Of a stretch of DNA of 64,000 nucleotides, positions 53,700 through 62,929 are shown piece after piece; the first letter of the stretch is position 1; every line of letters begins with the position of its first letter. The translations under genes were made by a program, and so were the position numbers. A model generated the notes under the pieces. It saw only the letters and a program-made list of their open reading frames with translations. It had not been told where the DNA came from and made no database searches. The stretch spans positions 372,001 through 436,000 of the forward strand of contig NW_026014861.1 of the NCBI RefSeq assembly GCF_020379485.1, written 5' to 3'. This DNA is from Brassica napus. Taxonomy: Eukaryota; Streptophyta; Magnoliopsida; Brassicales; Brassicaceae.

Positions 53700-53929
53700 A
53701 GTGAGAATCTGAGTTCGTGTTAGGCTCTTTGGAGATTCAAGATTGAAGCTTTGAAGAGTTTGGTTGGTGTTCTTGTGTTCTTGGGAGGTTCCGGGTATTG
53801 TCCGAGTTCAAAGACTAGTTTTTAGTGTGTTGCTGAAGCTGTGAGGTTGAAGACCGAGGCAGTGAGTGTTCTTACAAGTCTTTTAACTCAAGATCCAGTT
53901 TGTGAAGTTTAGAGAAGTCATCGTTCATC

Positions 53930-56900
53930 ATGGAGAGTGGTATGAACATGAACATGAAGGTAGCGGTTTGCTTCAAGGGAACCAACTACTTGGTGTGGTC
54001 TCGGATGGTGAGAACCACGGTGGGAAGCAAAGGGCTTTGGAAGCACATCACGCCAGGAGAAGCTCCAAAGCTCATCACCCAAGGAGAAACTGAAGGAGAA
54101 GCCGCAAGCAAAGCGGAAGAGAAGTGGCATCAGGAGGACATGTTGGTGATGTCAGTGCTGCATGCTTCACTTGAGCCGGCGATTCTAGATGCATACAGTT
54201 ACTGTGAATCAGCTAAAGAGCTGTGGGAGACATTGAAGAAGGTGTATGGGAATACATCAAACCTGAGCCGTGTGTTTGAGGTGAAGCAGGCTATAAACAA
54301 CTTGGTACAAGAGGATATGGAGTTCACCAAGCATCTAGGGAGGTTCAGAACACTCTGGTCCGAGCTGGAGATGTTGAGGCCAAGCACTACAGATGCAGAT
54401 GAGCTCAACAAAAGAAGAGAGCAAGACAAGGTCTTTGGGCTACTCCTCACCATGAATCCGGCGTACAATGGTCTTATCCAACACTTGCTTAGAGAGGACA
54501 CACTACCTGATCTTGAAGAAGTGTGCGCAAGGATTCAGAAGGAACAAGGCTCTATTGGGTTGTTTGGAAAGAAAGGAGAGCTATCTCTCGTAAATCAAGC
54601 AACTCAAGAGGAGGGAGGGGAAGCTCCACAAGCACACAAGGCTGCGCATGGGAAGTATGATGAGAGGAGGTTCAATGGGAACTGTGATCACTGCAAGAAG
54701 CATGGCCACAAGAAGAGCCAATGCTGGATACTCCATCCCCATCTCAAGCCGGCAAAGTTTATGAAAGACAGAGAGGCAAGGGCTAATATCTCAGATGGAG
54801 CAAGCGCAAGTGGAGCAGGTACTAGCAAAGGGAAGGAGATAGATGGGCGTGAAGCAGGTGATGGGAGGTCTCTTGTTGCCTACACTGGAGCCCCAAGCAA
54901 CCGTGGGAACTATGATCAAGAGTATCTAAGGAAATCCGACCTGGATGCTCTCATTAAGCTCTTCAAGGAGCATGGTAACAGTTTTGGATATTCCTTTGGT
55001 GCTAGGGCTATAGGGAATGATGAGAATCCAACTAGCATTGATAGGATGCATGAAAGTGTGATAGAGATAATAAACCAATCTAGAACGGACAGTTTTGCTA
55101 GGAATGATCATGCATTCAAACCATCTAGTATACTTGCTCATATTGCTAGTTCACATACCATCAAGCCTTTAGTAGTTGATTCTGGTGCATCTCATCATAT
55201 GATAAGTGACACTAGTTTGATTAAAAACATTGTACCAATGAATGGAAATGTGATGATAGCTAATGGAGATAAGATACCTATTAGAGGAATAGGAAGTCTT
55301 AAACTGTTTGATAAGGAAACTAAAGCCTTTTATATGCCTGAATTTACTTCAAACTTGTTATCTGTTAAGAAATGTGCTACTGATTTGCAATGCAATGTCA
55401 TATTCAGTCCTAATGATGTGAAGTTTCAGGATATTAAAAGCAGCAAGATGATTGGAAAGGGAGTTACTAAAGGAGAATTGTATTTACTTGAAGATCTTGC
55501 TCCTGTTTCTAGTTATAGTTGCTCGTTTACTTCTGTTTCTGGTTCTAGTTTAAGTAAAAATGCATTGTGGCATGCTAGATTAGGACACCCTCATAATAAG
55601 GCTTTAAAACTGATGTTGCCAGGTGTTTCCTTTGAGAATAATGAGTGTGAAGCTTGCATTTTAGGCAAGCATTGTAAGACTGTCTTTACTAAATCTACTA
55701 CGGTTTATGAGAAGTGTTTTGATTTGATTCATTCTGATGTTTGGACTGCTCCTTGCTTATCTAGAGACAATCAAAAGTATTATGTAACTTTCATTGATGA
55801 AAAATCCAAATACACCTGGTTAACTTTAATTCCAACCAAAGATAGGGTACTTGATGCATTTAAGAACTTTCAATCATATGTGACTAACCATTATAATGCC
55901 AAGATAAAGATTTTCAGGTCAGATAATGGAGGAGAGTACACGGGACAAGCATTCAAGCTCCATCTATCTCAGCATGGAATACTACATCAGACAAGCTGTC
56001 CCTATACTCCACAACAGAATGGTGTGGCTGAGAGAAAGAATAGGCATCTGATGGAAGTGGCCAGGTCTATGATGTTTCAAACCAATGTACCCAAGAAGTT
56101 CTGGAGTGATGCGGTCACTACAGCTTGTTATCTCATCAACAGAACACCAACCCTGATTCTGCAAGGGTTATCACCATTTGAGGTATTGAACCGATACAAG
56201 CCCTCATTGGAACATATGAAGATCTTTGGGTGTTTGTGTTTTGTGATGGTACCGGGAGAATTAAGAAACAAGCTTGAAGCTAGAAGCTCCAAGGCAATGT
56301 TTGTTGGATATTCATCAAGTCAGAAAGGATATAAGTGCTATGATCCTAACACAAGGAGAGTGTTAGTATCTAGAGAAGTGAAGTTTGTGGAAGAAAAAGG
56401 ATATTATGAGGAGCAGATTCAAGAAGATTTGAAAGATCTCACTTCAGATAGAGCTGCAACCTTGAGGATAATACTAGAAGGACTTGGTATCAATATGGAT
56501 CAAGGACAGCAAGAAGTAAGAGGCACTACACCAATACCGAATCATCAGACGTCCAATCTTGAACATGAGGGGGGGAATGGAACAGAAACTCAAACTCAAA
56601 GTCATGAAGAGAGTTCTGGTTCTCATGATCAAGCTGTGGAGTCAAATGATCAACAAGAAGGAGCTGAAGCAAGTCAGCTAAGGGATGAAGGAGCTGAAGC
56701 AAGTCAGCCAAGAGAAGAAGCAAGAGAAGAAAGTACACAAGAAGATGTACAAGACATGGAGTTACCGGCACAAGAAGGGCCAGTGTTGAGAAGAAGTACA
56801 AGGCTGAGAAAGGATCCTTCCAGTTGGGTAAACACGAGAGTGTACTACAATGCTCAAGCTGTGAAGCATCCTACTCAGGCCGTGTGTTCTTTCTCTCAAT

Positions 56901-58501
56901 ATCCAGAAGCACATTGTGCATTCATGGTAAACTTAGATGAGAATCACATTCCAAGAAGCTATGAAGAGGCAATGGAGGATAAGGAATGGAAGGAATCAGT
57001 AGGAGCTGAGGCAGGAGCTATGATAAAGAATGATACATGGTTTGAAAGTGAACTACCAAAAGGGAAGAAGGCAGTATCTAGTAGATGGATCTTCACAATC
57101 AAATACAAGGCTGATGGACAGATTGAGAGGAAGAAGACTAGATTAGTAGCAAGAGGGTTCACTCAAACATATGGAGAGGATTACATTGAGACATTTGCAC
57201 CAGTAGCCAAGTTACATACCATTAGAATTGTACTAAGCTTGGCGGTTAACCTTGGATGGGGATTGTGGCAAATGGATGTGAAGAATGCATTCTTACAAGG
57301 AGAACTTGAGGATGAAGTCTACATGTATCCTCCACCAGGTCTTGAACATCTAGTGAAGAGAGGGAATGTACTGAGGCTAAAGAAGGCTATCTATGGGTTG
57401 AAGCAATCACCAAGAGCATGGTACAACAAGTTGAGCACAACTCTGAACGGCCAAGGTTTTAAGAAGTCAGAATTGGACCATACTCTCTTTACCCTCACTA
57501 CTCCCTCAGGTATGGTTGCTCTCCTTGTGTATGTGGATGATATCATTATCACAGGAAGTGATAAGGAAGGTATCAAAGCAACCAAGGAGTTTCTAAAGTC
57601 TATGTTTGAAATAAAAGACTTGGGAGAAATGAAATACTTTCTTGGAATTGAGATTTGTAGATCCAAGGAAGGTTTGTTCATGTCCCAAAGGAAGTATACA
57701 CTTGATCTTTTGAAAGGTGCAGGTGCTTATGGAGGCAAGACAGCAAAGATGCCAATGGAGGATGGCTACAAAGTACCAAGAGAGGGGGAGATTGAAGACA
57801 GCAAGCCATTTCATGATCCTAAACTCTATAGAAAACTTGTTGGCAAATTGATTTATCTAACCATCACAAGACCTGATATATGCTTTGCTGTGAATCAGGT
57901 GAGTCAACACATGCAGCTTCCCAAGGAACATCACTGGCGTATGGTGGAGAGGCTGCTGATGTATCTAAATGGCTCGCCGGATCAAGGTGTATGGATGGGG
58001 TGCAATGAAAGCACAGAAGTGGTGGGCTATTGTGATGCTGATTGGGCAGGTGATAGAACTGACAGAAGATCAACAACCGGCTATTGCACATTCATTGGAG
58101 GCAACTTGGTGACTTGGAAGAGTAAGAAACAGAAGGTGGTGTCATGCTCTAGTGCAGAAGCTGAGTATAGAGCTATGCTGAAGCTTACAAACGAGTTAGT
58201 TTGGATCAAGGGCATCTTGAAGCATTTGGAGATAGCACAAGACACTCCAATGACAATGCATTGTGACAACCAGGCCGCCATTCACATAGCCTCCAACTCG
58301 GTGTTCCATGAGAGAACAAAGCACATTGAGGTTGATTGCCACAAGGTGAGGCAGATGATTGTCCTAGGAGTCATCTTGCCATGTTATACTAGGAGTGAAG
58401 ATCAGTTGGCTGATGTGTTCACCAAGGCTGCGAGGCAAAAGACAATGGAGTCCATTCATATCAGATTAGGCCTCATTGATCTTGGAAAGAGAAGCAGCTG
58501 A
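53930..58501 (+). CDS. RE-M gag-pol polyprotein (Ty1/copia), 1523 aa, intact
   Basis: ATG at 53930, stop TGA at 58499-58501. Order: UBN2-type Gag capsid (NYLVWSRMVRTTVGSKGLW); CCHC zinc knuckle from residue 252 (Cys252, Cys255, His260, Cys265); aspartic protease Asp417 in VDSGASHHM; GAG-pre-integrase zinc site (His548, His553, Cys573, Cys576); integrase DDE core Asp603, Asp665, Glu701 (D-x35-E); an acidic, Gln/Glu-rich linker with near-duplicate 'GAEASQ-REE/RDE' units; RT with Asp1116 and YVDD 1201-1204; RNase H Asp1369, Glu1410, Asp1446; C-terminus LIDLGKRSS. All catalytic residues expected of the family are present. The integrase-before-RT order defines copia. The polyprotein would form cytoplasmic particles, copy the RNA and integrate cDNA in the nucleus. 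Activity is inferred only. Confidence 0.96.
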   Translation: MESGMNMNMKVAVCFKGTNYLVWSRMVRTTVGSKGLWKHITPGEAPKLITQGETEGEAASKAEEKWHQEDMLVMSVLHASLEPAILDAYSYCESAKELWETLKKVYGNTSNLSRVFEVKQAINNLVQEDMEFTKHLGRFRTLWSELEMLRPSTTDADELNKRREQDKVFGLLLTMNPAYNGLIQHLLREDTLPDLEEVCARIQKEQGSIGLFGKKGELSLVNQATQEEGGEAPQAHKAAHGKYDERRFNGNCDHCKKHGHKKSQCWILHPHLKPAKFMKDREARANISDGASASGAGTSKGKEIDGREAGDGRSLVAYTGAPSNRGNYDQEYLRKSDLDALIKLFKEHGNSFGYSFGARAIGNDENPTSIDRMHESVIEIINQSRTDSFARNDHAFKPSSILAHIASSHTIKPLVVDSGASHHMISDTSLIKNIVPMNGNVMIANGDKIPIRGIGSLKLFDKETKAFYMPEFTSNLLSVKKCATDLQCNVIFSPNDVKFQDIKSSKMIGKGVTKGELYLLEDLAPVSSYSCSFTSVSGSSLSKNALWHARLGHPHNKALKLMLPGVSFENNECEACILGKHCKTVFTKSTTVYEKCFDLIHSDVWTAPCLSRDNQKYYVTFIDEKSKYTWLTLIPTKDRVLDAFKNFQSYVTNHYNAKIKIFRSDNGGEYTGQAFKLHLSQHGILHQTSCPYTPQQNGVAERKNRHLMEVARSMMFQTNVPKKFWSDAVTTACYLINRTPTLILQGLSPFEVLNRYKPSLEHMKIFGCLCFVMVPGELRNKLEARSSKAMFVGYSSSQKGYKCYDPNTRRVLVSREVKFVEEKGYYEEQIQEDLKDLTSDRAATLRIILEGLGINMDQGQQEVRGTTPIPNHQTSNLEHEGGNGTETQTQSHEESSGSHDQAVESNDQQEGAEASQLRDEGAEASQPREEAREESTQEDVQDMELPAQEGPVLRRSTRLRKDPSSWVNTRVYYNAQAVKHPTQAVCSFSQYPEAHCAFMVNLDENHIPRSYEEAMEDKEWKESVGAEAGAMIKNDTWFESELPKGKKAVSSRWIFTIKYKADGQIERKKTRLVARGFTQTYGEDYIETFAPVAKLHTIRIVLSLAVNLGWGLWQMDVKNAFLQGELEDEVYMYPPPGLEHLVKRGNVLRLKKAIYGLKQSPRAWYNKLSTTLNGQGFKKSELDHTLFTLTTPSGMVALLVYVDDIIITGSDKEGIKATKEFLKSMFEIKDLGEMKYFLGIEICRSKEGLFMSQRKYTLDLLKGAGAYGGKTAKMPMEDGYKVPREGEIEDSKPFHDPKLYRKLVGKLIYLTITRPDICFAVNQVSQHMQLPKEHHWRMVERLLMYLNGSPDQGVWMGCNESTEVVGYCDADWAGDRTDRRSTTGYCTFIGGNLVTWKSKKQKVVSCSSAEAEYRAMLKLTNELVWIKGILKHLEIAQDTPMTMHCDNQAAIHIASNSVFHERTKHIEVDCHKVRQMIVLGVILPCYTRSEDQLADVFTKAARQKTMESIHIRLGLIDLGKRSS

Positions 58502-58641
58502 TCCCCTTAGTCATGAGATCTTTACTCTTTTTCCCTCATTAAGGTTTTGTCCCAATGGGTTTTCCTTGGTGAGGTTTTTAACGAGGAAGATCTCATGGCT
58601 GTCCAAGCTTAAGCTTTCACAAAGCTAAGCTTGAGGGGGAG

Positions 58642-59209
58642 TGTTGAGATGAGTTGAGTATATGGATATGAAGAGATAAGGTGTTGAAGAGAAGAGGATA
58701 AAGGAATGAGGGGACTTTGGGCAAGCATGGTACGGACGGCCGTACAAGGCCGTACATGGCCGTACCGTCCGTACTAAATGCCTCGACCAGAAGTTACCCA
58801 ACCTGACCAAGTGAAACCGTAACAAGGTAGAAGTTACCTTAAGGGCTTAGTGAAGGGATAAGACTGGTAGGAGGATAAGGGACGCGCGTGCCAGGCTGGA
58901 ACAGGCTGGAAAGTAGTCCAAGATGCCATAAGCATGTGAGCCATCCTGGCCAATCATTCAAAAGGCTCCCATTGACTCCACACGGTTAAACAGTGGCGAT
59001 TTCCCTTCTTGTAAACCCTTGTGTCTCCCTTATAAATATGTAACCTCACTCATTAATAAATTAAGTAAGTTTTGAGACTCTCTCTTAGTCTTTAAATCTC
59101 AATGGTTCCATATTAGACTCCTAATCTCATTCTATACTCTAATCTTCACTAAATCGTTTCTAGTGTTTCCTAAACACTCAGATTACTCTAAACATTACTA
59201 AAAATCATA
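58642..59209 (+). repeat. RE-M 3' LTR (568 bp)
   Basis: Follows PPT GAGGGGGAG (58633-58641), ends ...ATCATA and is followed by TSD CAATG. Differs from the 5' LTR at four positions seen. Confidence 0.96.
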
Positions 59210-62133
59210 CAATGTTCTTCAGGGTATTGAGCAAAGGAACACACAGCTTGAGAAGGATGCTCCACAGCTTGGGCATTGTAGTACACTCGCGTGTTTACCC
59301 AAGAGGAAGGATCCTTTCTAAGCCTTGTGCTTCTCCTCAATACTGGTTGTTCTTGCACTTGAACCGGCTCATCTTGTATATGTGGTTCTTGTGCTTCATC
59401 TCCTTGGTCTTGCTCACCTTGATGATGAGAACCTGAGTTGAACTCTTCTCCTTCTTCACTCAAGCCGACTCCTTCTTGGCCATTTTCTTGAGTTTCAGGT
59501 TCACTTCCCCCCTCATGATCAAGGTGAGGTGTTTGAGCAGCTCTACTTGGTTCATTTGAGCTCTCTTCTGGTTGTCTATTTCTTGTGGACTGATCCTGAT
59601 TCATCTTGATACCAAGACCTTCCAAAATAATCCTTAAGACTCCAGCCTTATCTGATGTGAGGTCCCTCAAGTCTTCTTGATTCTTCTCTTCATAGTATCC
59701 TCTTTCTTCAATGAACTTCACATCTCTAGATACAAGTACCCTTCTAGCTTCTGGATCATAGCACTTATATCCCTTTTGAGTTGTTGAGTAGCCAATGAAC
59801 ATTGCCTTTCGGCTTCTTGCTTCTAGCTTGTTCCTCAACTCTCCTGGTACCAACACATAACACAAGCATCCAAACACTTTCATATATGCCAAAGATGGCT
59901 TGCGCTTGTTCAGTACCTCAAATGGTGCTTGATCCTTCAACACCCTGGTCGGCATTCGGTTGATTAGATAGCAAGCAGTGGATACAGCATCACTCCAGAA
60001 TCTCTTAGGTACATTGGCTTGGAACATCAATGACCGAGCCACCTCCATCAAGTGCCTGTTCTTCCTCTCAGCTACACCATTCTGTTGTGGTGTGTAGGGA
60101 CAGCTTGTTTGATGAAGTATTCCATGATGATCTAGATGACTTTTGAACGCATAGCTTGTGTACTCTCCTCCATTATCTGATCTCAAAATTTTAATCTTAG
60201 CATGATAATGGTTAGTCACATAAGCTTGAAAGTTCTTGAATGCATCTATCACCCTATCTTTTGATGGAATAAGTGTTAACCAGGTGTATTTAGATTTTTC
60301 ATCAATGAATGTGACAAAGTACTTATGATTGTCTCTAGAGAAACTAGGTGCAGTCCACACATCAGTATGAATCAAATCAAAGCAATTTTCATAAACAGTA
60401 GATGTTCTCGGAAACACATTCTTACAATGCTTGCCTAAGATGCAAGCTTCACACTTATCATTTTCAAAAACCACACCTGGTAACATCAAGTTTAAAGCCC
60501 TCTCATGGGGATGACCTAGTCTAGCATGCCACAATGCATTTTTATTCAAACTAGAAGCAGAAGTAAATGAGCAGTTATGATTGGAAACAGAATCAAGCTT
60601 CTCAAGCATGTATAACTCTCCCTTTGTGACTCCTTTTCCAATCAGTTGGCTGCTCTCAATATCCTGAAACTTCACATCATTAGGACTGAATATAACATTG
60701 CAATTCAAATCAGTAGTACATTTCTTAACCGAAAGTAGATTTGATGTGAATTCAGGAATGTAAAATGCTCTAGTGTTTTTATCAAATAGCTTTAAGTTTC
60801 CTATTCCCTTAATAGGTATCTTATCTCCATTTGCAATCATCACACATCCATTAGTAGGTTCTATATCTTTAATCAGGTTGGTGTCACTAATCATATGATG
60901 AGATGCACCTGAATCTATAATCAATGGTTTGTATGCATTGCTAGCATGATGGCAGATACAGTTTGATCTATATGCATTCATCCTAGCATTTCTATCAATG
61001 TACTGCTCAATTCCAGCCTTACTATCAATCCTAGCAATCTCAGCCTCATCGTGAGTCATTTCTATAGTTCTAGCAATCAAAGAAGCACCAAATGACTGCC
61101 CATGAATGTTACCATTATCCTTGAGCATTTTGATGAGTGCATCCATCTCGGACCTCCTGATGAAGTCTTGTTCATTGCCTCGGGGGTTGCTAGTTCCAGT
61201 ATAGGTCACCAAAGCTTTTCCATTTCCTTCACGGTTCTCCACCTCAGCTCCTTTGTTGGATGGCCCTGCTCCGCTTGATCCTTCAGTCATATGAGCTCTT
61301 GCCTCTCTCTCCTTTATGAACTTGGCCGGCTTTAAGTGGGGATGGAGTATCCAGCACTGAATCTTCTTGTGCCCATACCTCTTGCAATGATCACAGTTCC
61401 CATTGAACTTCTCATACTTGTTGTAGCCAGCTTTGTTAGCTTGTGGAGGCTCTTCTCGGTCAGATTGCACAGCATTTGCAAGAGATAAGTCTCCCTTGCC
61501 TCCAAACAAACCCATTGAGCCCTGCTCCCTCTGTATCTGAGCACAAACATCCTCAAGGTCAGGTAGCTTCTCGGACCTTAGCATGTGTTGAATGAGACCA
61601 TTGTAGCTTGCGTTCAATGTGAGCAACAACCCAAAGACCTTGTCCTGCTCACGCCTCTCATTTAGAAGCTCTGGATCAACCGTGCTTGGTCTCAACATCT
61701 CCAGCTCTGACCACAGTGTCCTGAACCTCCCCAAGTGCTTAGTAAACTCCATGTCATCTTGGGTTAACTCGTTGATTGCCTTCTTGACTTCAAACACTCG
61801 GTTCAGGTTAGAAACGTTTCCATATACCTTCTTCAGCGTGTCCCACAGCTCCTTGGCTGTCTCACAGTAGCTGTAAGCATCTAGGATAGCCGGCTCCAAG
61901 GAGGCATGAAGGACTGACATTACCATCATGTCTTCTTGTTGCCACTTCTCCACAACACTCTCCTCGGAGCTCTCTGCGTCACCCTCTTGAGTAATCGCCT
62001 TTGGAGCTTCACCAGACGTGATATGCCTCCACAAACCCTTGCTTCCCACAGCAGTCTTCACCATCCTAGACCAGACTAGGTAGTTGCTTCCTTTGAATGT
62101 CACCGCGACCTTCATCTTCATAATACTTTCCAT
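59210..62133 (-). pseudogene. RE-K gag-pol 5' part: Gag, protease, integrase
   Basis: Minus strand, ATG at complement 62131-62133 (MESIMKMKVAVTFKGSN). UBN2-type Gag (NYLVWSRMVKTAVGSKGLW), zinc knuckle CDHCKRYGHKKIQC from residue 247, protease Asp407 (IDSGASHHM), GAG-pre-integrase (WHARLGHPH, CEACILGKHC), integrase DDE core (HTDVWTAP, RSDNGGEY, NGVAERKN), then the acidic linker. It is open down to the RE-M junction in YPEEH-C; the few codons after it at 59188-59209 come from the RE-M LTR. Close relative of RE-M, with HTDVW where others have HSDVW. Confidence 0.94.
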
Positions 62134-62376
62134 CTTGAACAGCTTGACGTCTACAGCTTGAACAACCGGTTAGATCTTGTACTGAGAACCCACGCTGCTC
62201 TCTAGAACACAGATTTACTCTTGAGTCTTCAAATGAACCTCCCACGGATCACCGAGACACACACAAAACACTTTGAGTTTTGAACTCTCAAGAAACTCTC
62301 AAACACACTCACTTGTTCTCTTAAAGTTTCAAACTTGAATCCTTAAGAGAGTCACTCACGAACTCAGATTTCAATC

Positions 62377-62394
62377 AACCTGGCTCTGATACCA
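62377..62394 (-). other. RE-K primer binding site
   Basis: Complement reads TGGTATCAGAGCCAGGTT next to the 5' LTR. Confidence 0.93.
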
Positions 62395-62929
62395 TATGAG
62401 TTTTAAGGATATAGATGATTATCTGAGTTTAGAAAGGATTATAGAAGAGAATAAGAGATTAAGAGACAGATTAGAGACTAATGGAGAATCATAATGAAAT
62501 GAGTATAGAGAGAGATTGTTTAGAACTGTCTAATATTATTATGAGATGAGGTTACAATATTTATAGAAGAGGCATTAGGGTTTACAAGTCAAGATAAAGC
62601 AGCACTAGTCATAAGCATGTGAAGTCAAGCCAAAGGGGGGAGCGTCTCTTTTGAATTCACGGATGGTAAGGCTCACACGCTTGGCCTTTACAGCCTGTCC
62701 ACGGCCTGGATGGATAAGGCTCGTCCCGCCCTTATCCCTAAACGGTCTGATCAGTCTTGAGACCTTCTGTGTACTCTAGAGGCTTTACTCACCCATCTCC
62801 TTCTTCCTTCATGTTTCCTCAGATGTACGGCCAAGCCCCTGTCCGTACATAGGCCGTACTGTCCGTACTCTTTCCCATCACTTGCTTAGCTCTTCCTCTC
62901 CTTCTCATAATGACTTCCTCATCTCAACA
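62395..62929 (-). repeat. RE-K 5' LTR (535 bp)
   Basis: Partner of 50849-51383 with one difference; followed by TSD CCATT. The CCGTAC/GTACGG cluster is at about 62825-62868. Confidence 0.95.

Larger units (their letters stand above)
53114..59209 (+). mobile_element. RE-M: complete, coding-intact copia retrotransposon (6096 bp)
   Basis: Plus strand, inserted in RE-K with TSD CAATG (53109-53113, 59210-59214). LTRs 53114-53681 and 58642-59209 are 568 bp each, with four substitutions seen by eye, three clustered near 53168. PBS 53682-53699, unbroken gag-pol 53930-58501, 3' leader 58524-58586, PPT 58633-58641. It is the only element here with all parts in working order and no interruption, hence a possible source of proteins for the LARDs. 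Confidence 0.97.
50849..62929 (-). mobile_element. RE-K: copia element interrupted only by RE-M
   Basis: Minus-strand element with TSD CCATT (50844-50848, 62930-62934). LTRs 50849-51383 and 62395-62929 are both 535 bp with one difference seen (gattatcgg versus gattatctg). PBS complement 62377-62394, PPT complement 51384-51392, 3' leader 51439-51501. Gag-pol is split by RE-M at about the integrase-RT linker; apart from that no stop or frameshift was seen. Confidence 0.95.

Noticed and set aside
3..58501. Ty3/gypsy (CRM-type) centromeric retrotransposons
   Set aside because: Integrase precedes RT in all complete polyproteins, no chromodomain was seen, and YVDD with LIDL-type C-termini is copia.
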